The position numbers and the translations under genes are program-made. Below, piece by piece: positions 8,050 to 15,104 of a stretch of DNA of 42,041 nt. The notes beneath the pieces were generated by a model. That model ran no database searches. It was not told the DNA's origin and saw only the letters and a list, made by a program, of their open reading frames with translations. This DNA is from Flavobacteriaceae bacterium (GTDB taxonomy: Bacteria; Bacteroidota; Bacteroidia; Flavobacteriales; Flavobacteriaceae), in contig CANHEA010000016.1 of the NCBI GenBank assembly GCA_947459635.1, positions 1 through 42,041 on the forward strand, given 5' to 3'. Each line of letters opens with the position of its first letter. Within the stretch, counting starts at the first letter, position 1.

Positions 8050-8123
8050 TGACCTCGACTGGATTCAAACCAGTAACCTCTTGAGCCGTAATCAAGTGCG
8101 CTATTCAGTTGCGCCACGAGGCC
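8050..8123 (-). tRNA. tRNA-Arg (anticodon ACG)
   Basis: A 74-nt cloverleaf on the minus strand. The 7-bp acceptor stem (GGCCTCG with CGAGGTC, one G-U pair) ends in discriminator A. The D stem is GCGC/GCGC. The anticodon stem CTTGA/TCAAG encloses the loop TTACGGC, placing ACG at positions 34-36; A34 would be edited to inosine to read CGU, CGC and CGA. The T arm is ACTGG/CCAGT with TTTGAAT in the loop, slightly unlike the usual TTCGAAT. The 3' CCA is not encoded. Confidence 0.93.
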
Positions 8124-8195
8124 TTTTTTGTGGGTGCAAATATAAGTATATTTGACGATTATGCAAATGAATTTTGAAATTAAAAACTGTTTTTT

Positions 8196-8354
8196 TTAAA
8201 TCTTTGACTCCTTAGATTTTAAAGCGCGAATTGTTACAAAATAACGCCATCCAATAAGCGCCATTTGCCATTTCTTCGCTTTGGTCATATCTAGTCTTCG
8301 TTTCGTAAAACTTGGGAGAAGTAGCTTGTTCAGCCATGCTAATAGTCTAAACAT
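8196..8354 (-). CDS. Small basic conserved-type protein (52 aa)
   Basis: A 52-residue frame running from ATG at 8354 to TAA at 8196. It begins MFRLLAWLNKLLLPSF and continues with KAKKWQMALIGWRYFVT. It is strongly basic with an amphipathic Trp/Leu-rich N-terminus. From memory, similar short basic proteins occur widely in flavobacteria, sometimes under an SsrA-binding label that looks wrong for their size; I cannot verify this here. It fills the otherwise empty gap between tRNA-Arg and the M56 protease gene and lies just downstream of the latter's terminator on the same strand. Function unknown; membrane-surface or nucleic-acid binding would suit the composition. Confidence 0.62.
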   Translation of the reverse strand: MFRLLAWLNKLLLPSFTKRRLDMTKAKKWQMALIGWRYFVTIRALKSKESKI

Positions 8355-8380
8355 GTATCATATAATTTGAATCAAATATA

Positions 8381-8408
8381 AAAAAAGGCCGTCGTAATAA
8401 CAGCCTTT
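8381..8408 (-). terminator. Terminator of the BlaI/M56 operon
   Basis: Minus-strand hairpin AAAGGC (8403-8408) with GCCTTT (8384-8389) and an adjoining T run, 14 bp beyond the stop of the M56 gene. Confidence 0.75.
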
Positions 8409-8421
8409 CATTTGTAATCCT

Positions 8422-10212
8422 CTATTTCTTCTTATTTTCCGCTCGCATTTTATCAAGTTCCGCTCGGGATTTTTCAATTTCTATCCGCGCTTGTCGCAGT
8501 TCTTCTTTTGCTGCTTCCATTTCTTTCTTGGCAGCTTCTAGCTCTGGTTTGGCGCTTTCCATTTCTTGACGTGCTCTCATCATTTCAGGCTTGATGCGTT
8601 TGATTTCTATTCGTGCTTTCTCCATGTCAGGTCGTGCTTTTTCGATAGAAATTCTTGCTTCACGAAGGGCTTTCTTCTTAATTTTTCCTAGTTCTTTTAA
8701 GTCGATGTCATTCTGAAATTCATCAAGACTAAACAATGAACTATTTATCATTGGCTCTAGTTCCGCAATGATTTTGTCAGAATCTAGATCAAGTATTTCA
8801 CCATTAACGACAACCTGAATTTTGCTTTTTGGATTTTCGCCTTTTTTGATAATTACGCGTTTCTCCATTTTTCCTGGTTTTGGAGGCATAGGCGCCCCTG
8901 GTGCTTCAGCTGCTTCGGGAGATTCTGGAGTCTCAACTGCTTCGGGAGCTTCAGGTGCTTCTGGGAGTTCCGCTATCTCAGTTGCTTCGTTAGCGTCATC
9001 ATCGTTGATAATGAACTTATAGGCGTAGCCTTCCCGCTGGTCATTTCCTGTCGCAAAACCAATGGCGCCGTCATCATTTTTGTAGAAACGTATTGGTTTT
9101 ATGGGTTCATCACCGCGAAATTGTGTGATTCCTTTTGAACCTTTAGCGTCGTCATATTCAACTTTAATCGCAACAATCTCGCCAGCCGAATTTCTTTTGA
9201 TTTTTGAACATTTTAGTTTGATGTTGTGTTCTCTCTTTAGTTGTTCTGCATCTTTCTTTATCTGCGCGTCAGTCGCGTCTTTATTAATTTCAACAACAAC
9301 AGTTTCCTGATCAACAACTTGTTCTTTCGAATTTCCTTCTTTTCTTTCTTGCGCAATTACTTGAACTTGAAAATAAAATAGGAAGGCCAATAACGCTGGA
9401 ACCATCACAAAGTACTTCCAGTAGTTTGATTTTTTTGATTGATTTTTGTTTAACATAACGATTCGTTTTTTGATTAATGATTGATAAAATGGATTAGTAA
9501 TAGCCACACAATTGTGCTGTGTAGTAACTTTTAACAAAGTAATTTGATATGATTTTTTGTCTTCTAAAGTCTTTAAAGCCTCTGTATCTGCTATAAATTC
9601 AAGGTTTTGCATCATCGATTTTTTATACAACCAAATAAATGGATTGTACCAAAACACAATACAGAACAGCCTTGAAATGAGCACATCTATAGAATGTCTT
9701 TGTTCACAATGTACACGCTCGTGCGCCAAAATATGATTCAACTCCGTTTCGCTAAACAACTCCGAATTATAGACAATATAATTGAAGTAGGAGAAAGGCG
9801 CCACTTTTTCGTTGACGTCAATCAACTTATAATCCTGGATTTGCTGAATATTTCTTCCCTTCAACAAGGCTCGCAAATGCTTAAAATCGAAAACCAATTG
9901 AAACAAAAACACCAACAACCCCAAGCCATAAATGCAACCGAAAACCAAATACCAATTAATTTCAATACTTGCAGCTTGCGTTGGAATGGTATTCGATAAC
10001 GCAGTCCATTGCGTGACAGTAGGAGATGGCGCAACCCAAATCACTTTTTCAAAAGTTACCAACGGCAATACCACCGACGTCAATAATCCCAAAAGCAAAA
10101 ACCATCGGTTGCCACGAAAGAAGGTTTCTTTTCGCAATAACAAGGTATACGCTAAGAAAAATGCGGCAATTAGACCGCTAGACTTTACGATATATTCAAG
10201 TAAATTTTCCAT
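8422..10212 (-). CDS. M56 family (BlaR1-type) membrane metalloprotease
   Basis: A 596-residue polytopic membrane protease. Transmembrane helices lie at about 8-28, 36-54 and 86-110, and a fourth at 267-286 follows the protease domain. The zinc motif HERVH (164-168) and a downstream Glu in LEFIADTEAL (about 205) identify an active M56 gluzincin. In BlaR1/MecR1 systems this protease triggers loss of the partner repressor after a signal. Here there is no penicillin-binding sensor domain. The long extracytoplasmic part instead has an acidic Pro/Ala/Glu-rich linker (coded at about 8871-8975) and a tail of eleven consecutive heptads (from about residue 519). ATG 10212 lies 4 nt after the repressor's stop; an earlier in-frame codon at 10236 would overlap it. 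Confidence 0.85.
   Translation of the reverse strand: MENLLEYIVKSSGLIAAFFLAYTLLLRKETFFRGNRWFLLLGLLTSVVLPLVTFEKVIWVAPSPTVTQWTALSNTIPTQAASIEINWYLVFGCIYGLGLLVFLFQLVFDFKHLRALLKGRNIQQIQDYKLIDVNEKVAPFSYFNYIVYNSELFSETELNHILAHERVHCEQRHSIDVLISRLFCIVFWYNPFIWLYKKSMMQNLEFIADTEALKTLEDKKSYQITLLKVTTQHNCVAITNPFYQSLIKKRIVMLNKNQSKKSNYWKYFVMVPALLAFLFYFQVQVIAQERKEGNSKEQVVDQETVVVEINKDATDAQIKKDAEQLKREHNIKLKCSKIKRNSAGEIVAIKVEYDDAKGSKGITQFRGDEPIKPIRFYKNDDGAIGFATGNDQREGYAYKFIINDDDANEATEIAELPEAPEAPEAVETPESPEAAEAPGAPMPPKPGKMEKRVIIKKGENPKSKIQVVVNGEILDLDSDKIIAELEPMINSSLFSLDEFQNDIDLKELGKIKKKALREARISIEKARPDMEKARIEIKRIKPEMMRARQEMESAKPELEAAKKEMEAAKEELRQARIEIEKSRAELDKMRAENKKK
8425..8658 (-). repeat. Eleven-heptad coding repeat at the M56 C-terminus
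   Basis: Eleven unbroken 7-codon units plus a final Lys. The pattern is roughly (A/I/S)-(R/K)-x-(E/D)-(M/L/I)-x-(K/R/A), for example ARIEIKR, AKPELEA, AKKEMEA and ARIEIEK. Small or hydrophobic residues fall four apart in each unit, as in a long coiled coil. Confidence 0.8.
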
Positions 10213-10216
10213 GACT

Positions 10217-10579
10217 TTACGGGTTTTTGTTTTCAATCATTGCCAAAATCTCCCGTAATTCCTCGGCTGAAATTTTCTCTTCTTTGGCAAATTGTGAAAC
10301 CATATTCTTATAGGAACTATTAAAATAAGTATCAATCGCCGAACTCATAAAATTCTTGCGATAGTCTTCTTTCTCCACGATCGGGTAGTACTGATGCGTA
10401 TTGCCGTATGCATGATGGGCCACAAATCCCTTGTCCTCCAAATTTCTAATAATCGTCGATAGCGTATTATAGTGTGGCTGCTCGTCTGTAATTTCCGCCA
10501 TCACATCTTTTACGAAAGCCTTTTCCAACTTCCATAAGATGTGCATGATTTCTTCTTCTTTATTCGTGAGTTTTTGCAT
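10217..10579 (-). CDS. BlaI/MecI/CopY family transcriptional repressor
   Basis: A 120-residue winged-helix repressor. It opens with the family pattern LTNKEEEIMHILWKLEKAFVKDV, has the recognition-helix region HYNTLSTIIRNLEDKGFV and the wing (YGNTHQYYPIV), then a C-terminal dimerisation helix. In characterised systems such proteins bind TACA/TGTA-like dyads as dimers and are released or cleaved when the partner M56 protease is activated. The gene is 4 nt upstream of its M56 partner. A likely autoregulatory operator array lies upstream at 10731-10785, overlapping a TAnnTTTG box. Confidence 0.92.
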   Translation of the reverse strand: MQKLTNKEEEIMHILWKLEKAFVKDVMAEITDEQPHYNTLSTIIRNLEDKGFVAHHAYGNTHQYYPIVEKEDYRKNFMSSAIDTYFNSSYKNMVSQFAKEEKISAEELREILAMIENKNP

Positions 10580-10607
10580 AGCAAGTTTTCTTTAAGATTA
10601 TTTATTT

Positions 10608-10697
10608 GGGCGTTACCACAAGGGCCGGGCTATCCACTGCAATCTTTTGTGTCGAACGCCGCCACAAAAGGATTTCTGTTGCTATCCCTAACGCGCC
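10608..10697 (+). other. Structured intergenic element, copy A
   Basis: A GC-richer island in the leader of the blaI-like gene. An inner stem pairs ATCTTTTGTG (10642-10651) with CACAAAAGGAT (10663-10673). An outer stem pairs GGCGTTA (10609-10615) with TAACGC at 10689-10694. A related copy with the same inner-stem asymmetry lies at 40199-40272. In both, the plus strand forms a T·G wobble where the minus strand would have a C/A mismatch, suggesting that plus is the RNA sense. It resembles intergenic elements I recall from Flavobacterium genomes and possibly the Rfam flavo-1 motif; neither comparison could be run here. Confidence 0.5.
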
Positions 10698-10730
10698 ATA
10701 GCGGTCATATCTAACGCAATCCAAACGTAC

Positions 10731-10785
10731 AACTATATTTTTAGTTACACAACTACAAAAATAGTTATTTAACTAAATTTTAGGA
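10731..10785. promoter_or_regulatory. Operator array and promoter for the BlaI/M56 operon
   Basis: AACTA occurs at 10731, 10751 and 10771, exactly 20 bp apart. The first two are each followed six bases later by TAGTT (10742, 10762), and the third by a degraded copy. Read the other way, these form the dyads TAGTT-N4-AACTA at 10742-10755 and 10762-10775, resembling BlaI-type operators. A minus-strand -7 box TATTTTTG (10756-10763) lies within the array, so bound repressor would block transcription of its own gene. The -33 element is unclear. Confidence 0.6.
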
Positions 10786-10882
10786 GTTGCCAATGTAGCA
10801 ATCTAGCTAAAGAACGCACTGCGAAAGGGGGAAGGGTTGAAGTTAATCAGAATTTAGTCTAAAAGTTTTTGATTCAAAATCA

Positions 10883-11107
10883 CTAATCGTGATCTGGCTT
10901 TAGATTAGCAAACGCAAAGTTGCGCGATTTTTTAGGATACAAGTTATAGGATTTGTCACTCGGATTGACAATCACAGTTTTAATGGTGATTTCATCTCCA
11001 AGGATAAAACCTTTCAAAACCATTTGATAGTCTAGCAGATATTCACCGCAAAAATAATTGCCATTTTCATCTTTTTCTATAAACCCGGTGTAAATTCCTT
11101 TCGACAT
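10883..11107 (-). CDS. Uncharacterised 74-aa protein
   Basis: A short soluble protein with no recognised domain. It has alternating hydrophobic residues suggestive of a small beta-rich fold (GIYTGFIEK, YFCGEYLLDYQMVLKG, ITIKTVIVN) and a basic, charged C-terminus. The ATG at 11107 is chosen because a minus-strand promoter box TAGTTTTG (rc of 11131-11138) lies 23 bp upstream; a longer in-frame start would place the promoter inside the gene and overlap the divergent neighbour. The gene starts 108 bp from the divergent start at 11216. Function unknown. Confidence 0.55.
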   Translation of the reverse strand: MSKGIYTGFIEKDENGNYFCGEYLLDYQMVLKGFILGDEITIKTVIVNPSDKSYNLYPKKSRNFAFANLKPDHD

Positions 11108-11215
11108 TGTATTTTTGTTTATCGTTGCTGCAAAACTAAGCAATTCATGAATACTAAAACCTACAATCGATTCAATTTTCATCGCCACACTTTCTGCGTT
11201 TTTGCGGAAGTCGCA

Positions 11216-11698
11216 ATGCAATCGATAGAAGGCAAGAAAGTAGATTACAAAAGCAAATCAGGCAGCAGCTACTTCTTTACTGAAGATGGCGTTTATCGAC
11301 TGTCCAATCATTGGGGACGAGCAGCCAATTGCAAATGGCGTTTACAATCGACCATTGCAAATTCGTCCAGAACCAAACTTGGTTTCGCCAACTGGAACGC
11401 ATTTCATCCGGATAACGAAACGGAAAAATTGTACTTCGTTACCATTGATTTTGAAAATCAAATCGTAAACTATCAACATAAATGCAGTCCGGAATACCAA
11501 GAAAAATTCGTCTTACGAACCGCATCAGAAACAACAAAAGTCATCAAAAGTATCCGAGAATTATTCTCCAACGACGCCTGGGCAAAACATTTTGACAACA
11601 CCGAAATAGAAATGCTACGTAAATCAATCATAGAAAAATTGATCACAACTAATCAATCTTTGATCGAAATAAAAAGAAACCTTCGCGAAAACCTATAA
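11216..11698 (+). CDS. Uncharacterised 160-aa protein
   Basis: A predicted cytoplasmic protein with no domain I can name. The N-terminal half is beta-like and Trp/Tyr-rich (KSGSSYFFTEDGVYRLSNHW, then CKWRL and FANWNAFHP). The C-terminal half is helical and charged, ending in a basic helix. I chose ATG 11216 (MQSIEGKKV), because the longer in-frame version starts upstream in sequence with no homology-like character and would overlap the divergent gene's promoter. Its last codons overlap by 6 bp the end of the convergent MFS gene. Function not inferred. Confidence 0.6.
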   Translation: MQSIEGKKVDYKSKSGSSYFFTEDGVYRLSNHWGRAANCKWRLQSTIANSSRTKLGFANWNAFHPDNETEKLYFVTIDFENQIVNYQHKCSPEYQEKFVLRTASETTKVIKSIRELFSNDAWAKHFDNTEIEMLRKSIIEKLITTNQSLIEIKRNLRENL

Positions 11699-12913
11699 CA
11701 TTTGTTCTTTTCGAACTAAATTCTTCAACCAAATACAACAGCTCATCGACAGGAGTCCAAGTAGCGCCATAAACAGCCAGTTCATTTGATAACCGACATG
11801 ACTGATGATTTCCATTCCAGTTTTTGAACTCGCAATATGCGCCAAACTGAAACTCATCGTAAACAACGCCATATAGCGTCCTTCGTGGCCTTTTGGCGCT
11901 CGACTTAAGGCAAAGGAATTGGAGAAAGGAAAAATAAACATCTCCCCAAAAGTGATAAAGAGAATACTGACAATCAAAATTCCAGCATACTGATTATAAA
12001 GCAAAACAAAGAAACTCATCGACATCATCAACGAGCCCCAAAGAATAATCTGCAATTTCGGAATCTGTTTTCGTTCAAAAATAGACACAATCGGCATTTC
12101 TAGGAAGAAGATGATTAAGCCATTAAGCGTCATTAATAATCCAGTTTGAAACTCCGTCAAGCCATATTGCTCATGATGATAGAGCGGTAAAGTCGTAAAC
12201 AATTGGAAGAAAATCATCGCCGTTGCAAAGCAAATAAACAAGAATATCCAAAAGATTTTGTCTGTGAAAACAGATTTAACCGGCACTTTCTCGAATGGTA
12301 AGCCATGCTCATCAACAGGTTTTTTCTTTTCTTTTACTAAAAAGGCAAATGTCAAAATCGAGATAATACAGGTGGCACCATCAACCCAAAATAAACCTTG
12401 ATAACCAATCCCCATAATGATTAATCCGCCCAAGGCTGGTCCCGCAGCAAATCCTAAGTTGACGGCCAATCGAACCAATGTAAGGGCTCTCGTGCGATTT
12501 TCAGGTTTGGCATAAACACCAAGGGACACAAACATCGCAGGACGGAACATATCAGCAATCGACATAATGACAAACATCGCCGCGCACAATCCCCAAAATG
12601 ATTTTATAAATTGCAAGCCAAAAAACAATAGACCGCTCGTAAATAGACTGAAAATCATGATTTTATAAAATCCGATTTTATCCGACAATTTGCCGCCAAG
12701 CCACGAACCGAGCATCGATCCCAATCCAAAGCAAACCATAATCCAGCCCACTTCCGAATAAGAAAAATGCAAATCTTCTTTCAAATATTTTGACAAAAAA
12801 GGAAAAACCATGGTACCCGCTCGATTCACAAAAGTGATGATGGCCAAAATCCACACTTCGCGTCGAAATCCCTTAAAATTGTCGATATATTTTTGAAAGG
12901 CGGTCTTAATCAT
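11693..12913 (-). CDS. MFS transporter (DHA1-like drug/metabolite exporter)
   Basis: A 406-residue major-facilitator protein with about 12 transmembrane helices in two six-helix halves. The loop between helices 2 and 3 carries the MFS motif (LGGKLSDKIGFYKIM), and the helix-5 region has GFAAGPALGG, resembling motif C of antiporter-type exporters. The central cytoplasmic loop is short and basic (KEKKKPVDEHG). Substrate cannot be deduced. ATG 12913 is used because the upstream in-frame TTG at 12934 falls inside the predicted -7 box. It shares a compact divergent promoter region with the TatD-type gene. Confidence 0.87.
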   Translation of the reverse strand: MIKTAFQKYIDNFKGFRREVWILAIITFVNRAGTMVFPFLSKYLKEDLHFSYSEVGWIMVCFGLGSMLGSWLGGKLSDKIGFYKIMIFSLFTSGLLFFGLQFIKSFWGLCAAMFVIMSIADMFRPAMFVSLGVYAKPENRTRALTLVRLAVNLGFAAGPALGGLIIMGIGYQGLFWVDGATCIISILTFAFLVKEKKKPVDEHGLPFEKVPVKSVFTDKIFWIFLFICFATAMIFFQLFTTLPLYHHEQYGLTEFQTGLLMTLNGLIIFFLEMPIVSIFERKQIPKLQIILWGSLMMSMSFFVLLYNQYAGILIVSILFITFGEMFIFPFSNSFALSRAPKGHEGRYMALFTMSFSLAHIASSKTGMEIISHVGYQMNWLFMALLGLLSMSCCIWLKNLVRKEQML

Positions 12914-12931
12914 AGCTTTAGCAGAATGTCG

Positions 12932-12983
12932 CAAAGGTAAATACTTTGTTCGTTGTGGCTTTGCAACTTTTAGCCTAATTTTG
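12932..12983. promoter_or_regulatory. Divergent promoter pair (MFS / TatD)
   Basis: Plus strand: TAATTTTG at 12976-12983 with TTG at 12953-12955, 20 bp apart. Minus strand: TACCTTTG (rc of 12932-12939) with a possible TTG about 24 bp upstream. Each box lies some 18 bp before an ATG (13002 and 12913), giving very short leaders and fixing both starts. Confidence 0.55.
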
Positions 12984-13001
12984 AAAAAAATCCAAAAGAA
13001 G

Positions 13002-13649
13002 ATGTCCTACATCAATTTGCATACGCATCAATTTACCGACCGTCATGATATCTTGGAGATTGTCAATCAATATCCACGTGAATTTGATGCTACGATTCCA
13101 CATTATTCTATCGGAATTCATCCTTGGTATATTGTAGAAGACCGAATTGACGAAGATCTGGCTATTATTGAAAGCAAACTGACCTTAGAGAATTGTCTGG
13201 CTGTGGGCGAATGTGGATTAGACAAACGAATTGAAGTGCCGTTTGAGCTACAAATTAATGTTTTCGAGAAGCAATTACTTTTGGCGGAAGCCAACAAAAA
13301 GCCCGTCATTATTCATTGCGTGGCGGCTTTTCAAGAAGTAATTGACATCAAAAAACGATTGAAAATTTCCATTCCGATGATCATTCATGGATTCTCTAAA
13401 AACCTAGAAACAGCGCAGCAATTACTAAATAATGGATTGTATCTTTCTTTCGGAAAATATTTGCTGAGAAATCCAGAATTGGAATCGGTTTTCAAAAATA
13501 TTCCAGACGACCGTTTTTTCCTCGAAACAGATACTATTGAAGAAGGAATTCGCGAAGTATATCAATTAGCAGCACAATATAAAAACATTGACGTTGAAAC
13601 TTTACAGGCGCAAGTCAGCCAAAATTTCCATCAAGTATTTTCTCATTAG
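13002..13649 (+). CDS. TatD family hydrolase
   Basis: A 215-residue TIM-barrel metal-dependent hydrolase, shorter than E. coli TatD (about 260). Metal-ligand motifs are visible in order: NLHTHQ near the N-terminus, SIGIHPW, AVGECGLDKR, IIHC, IIHGFS and FLETDT. Family members act as 3'-5' DNA exonucleases or related phosphohydrolases. The short length is common among flavobacterial members. The ATG at 13002 follows a well-formed promoter; an earlier in-frame TTG at 12981 overlaps the -7 box and is rejected. It is followed on the same strand by tcdA and a HAD gene. Confidence 0.86.
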   Translation: MSYINLHTHQFTDRHDILEIVNQYPREFDATIPHYSIGIHPWYIVEDRIDEDLAIIESKLTLENCLAVGECGLDKRIEVPFELQINVFEKQLLLAEANKKPVIIHCVAAFQEVIDIKKRLKISIPMIIHGFSKNLETAQQLLNNGLYLSFGKYLLRNPELESVFKNIPDDRFFLETDTIEEGIREVYQLAAQYKNIDVETLQAQVSQNFHQVFSH

Positions 13650-13714
13650 TCAAGAGTTTCAAAAACTTACAAATCCAAATCAAACAATTCAAATATCAAA
13701 AATCTAATATAATC

Positions 13715-14437
13715 ATGGCAGAATGGACAGAAAGAGCCGAACTTTTATTTAAAAAAGAAGGTTTAGAAAAATTGAAAAATTCGAATGTATTAATTGTTGG
13801 CGTCGGCGGTGTCGGAAGCTTCGCCGCTGAATTTATAGCTCGAGCTGGCGTTGGTAAAATGACGATTGTAGATGGAGATGTTGTTGATATTACCAACATC
13901 AACAGACAATTGCCAGCTTTACATTCTACCGTTGGAATGCCCAAAATAGATGTCGTTGGCGATCGATTGATGGATATCAATCCGGAGCTGCAATTAACTA
14001 AAGTGAAAGAATTTTTGTCGCCAGAACGTGCTTTTGAAATCGTGACCGAAGAGTATGATTACGTGCTGGATTGTATTGATAGTTTGACACCCAAACTCAA
14101 TTTGATCATGGCGGCCAAACGAAAAAGAGTCAAAATTATCAGTAGCATGGGAGCGGGAGGTAAGATGGACGCCTCGAAAGTAAAAGTCGCTGACATTAAT
14201 AATACAGTCAATTGTTTCCTGGCCAAAGCGATGAAAAAGAAATTACGTGCGGTAAAAATTGATAAACTGAAAGTGGTTTTTTCTTCTGAAATTCAAGATG
14301 AAAGTAGTTTAAAAACAACAGACGGAAGTAATTATAAAAAATCATTTTACGGAACAAACAGTTATATGCCTGGACTTTTTGGCTTGCATGCCGCGGAAGC
14401 AGTGATCAGGCATTTATTGAAATCTGAACAAAACTAA
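13715..14437 (+). CDS. tcdA: tRNA threonylcarbamoyladenosine dehydratase
   Basis: A 240-residue ThiF/E1-like adenylating enzyme. The nucleotide-binding Rossmann motif GVGGVGS (29-35) is followed by DGDVVDITNINRQ, the conserved D/N/R cluster that binds ATP, and later by YDYVLDCIDS and SSMGAGGKMD. TcdA (CsdL) converts t6A37 of ANN-decoding tRNAs to cyclic ct6A in an ATP-dependent dehydration. Length fits the family. One base separates its stop from the following HAD gene, suggesting joint transcription. Confidence 0.88.
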   Translation: MAEWTERAELLFKKEGLEKLKNSNVLIVGVGGVGSFAAEFIARAGVGKMTIVDGDVVDITNINRQLPALHSTVGMPKIDVVGDRLMDINPELQLTKVKEFLSPERAFEIVTEEYDYVLDCIDSLTPKLNLIMAAKRKRVKIISSMGAGGKMDASKVKVADINNTVNCFLAKAMKKKLRAVKIDKLKVVFSSEIQDESSLKTTDGSNYKKSFYGTNSYMPGLFGLHAAEAVIRHLLKSEQN

Positions 14438-14438
14438 A

Positions 14439-15098
14439 ATGATACAAACGGTTATTTTTGATATGGATGGTGTCATAGTCGATACCGAACCGGTGCATCA
14501 TTACGCGTATTTGCAACATTTCAAAGCATTAAATATTGACGTTTCTCCCGAGCTCTATGCTTCATTTACGGGAAATTCGACGAAGAATATCTACGAAAAA
14601 TTAAAAGCGCAATTCCATCTTTCTGAAGACGTTCAAGAGTTAGTCGAAACCAAACGATTGCTTTTTAATGACGCCTTTGATAGCAAGGAAGATTTGTATT
14701 TATTAGATGGAGTTTTGAATTTAATTCAGGATTTGCACAACAACGGAATGCAGTTGGTTTTGGGTTCTTCTTCCGCCAAAGTCACAATCGATAGGATTTT
14801 TACGCGCTTCGATTTACATCAGTATTTTTCTCATATCGTTTCTGGAGAAGATTTTCCGCAATCCAAACCACATCCTGCGATTTTTCAGTATGCAGCTCAA
14901 ATTTCCAACACTGATGTAAGGAATTGCATTGTCATTGAAGACAGCACCAATGGGGTTTTAGCCGCGAATGCAGCTGGAATTTATTGTGTTGGGTACGATA
15001 GCGTCAATTCAAAAATGCAAGATTATTCGACGGCCGATAAGGTTATTAGCCACTTTAGTGAATTGAATTTTGATTTGATTAGGAATATTGTTGGGTGA
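14439..15098 (+). CDS. HAD-IA family phosphatase / phosphoglucomutase-like
   Basis: A 219-residue haloacid-dehalogenase hydrolase. Motif I FDMDGVIVDTEP gives the nucleophile and acid/base Asp pair, motif II is GSSSAK, a Lys lies in GEDFPQSKPHP, and motif IV is VIEDSTNGVLAA. A helical C1 cap occupies residues about 18-85. The closest well-known relatives are beta-phosphoglucomutases and small phosphatases acting on sugar phosphates. Substrate is unproven. It overlaps no gene; the convergent photolyase stop is 6 bp away. Confidence 0.84.
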   Translation: MIQTVIFDMDGVIVDTEPVHHYAYLQHFKALNIDVSPELYASFTGNSTKNIYEKLKAQFHLSEDVQELVETKRLLFNDAFDSKEDLYLLDGVLNLIQDLHNNGMQLVLGSSSAKVTIDRIFTRFDLHQYFSHIVSGEDFPQSKPHPAIFQYAAQISNTDVRNCIVIEDSTNGVLAANAAGIYCVGYDSVNSKMQDYSTADKVISHFSELNFDLIRNIVG

Positions 15099-15104
15099 TT
15101 TTGT

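Noticed and set aside
7405..8123. tRNA-Arg as the attachment site of an integrated element covering the accessory region
   Set aside because: I found no integrase and no repeat of the tRNA 3' end on the other side of the region.
8822..9022. 66-codon frame on the plus strand opposite the acidic linker of the M56 gene
   Set aside because: It is a by-product of the repeated Pro/Ala/Glu codons read in reverse; its Ser/Gly/Ala-rich product has no start signal or promoter, and the sense strand has clear homology.
8422..10579. Reading the BlaI/M56 pair as a beta-lactam resistance locus
   Set aside because: No beta-lactamase, penicillin-binding protein or sensor domain is present in the neighbourhood.
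10883..11698. Toxin-antitoxin module
   Set aside because: The genes are divergent, not overlapping in the same direction, and neither has a toxin or antitoxin motif.
12981..13002. Upstream in-frame TTG as the start of the TatD-type gene
   Set aside because: The TTG is part of the -7 promoter box, so it would not be in the mRNA.
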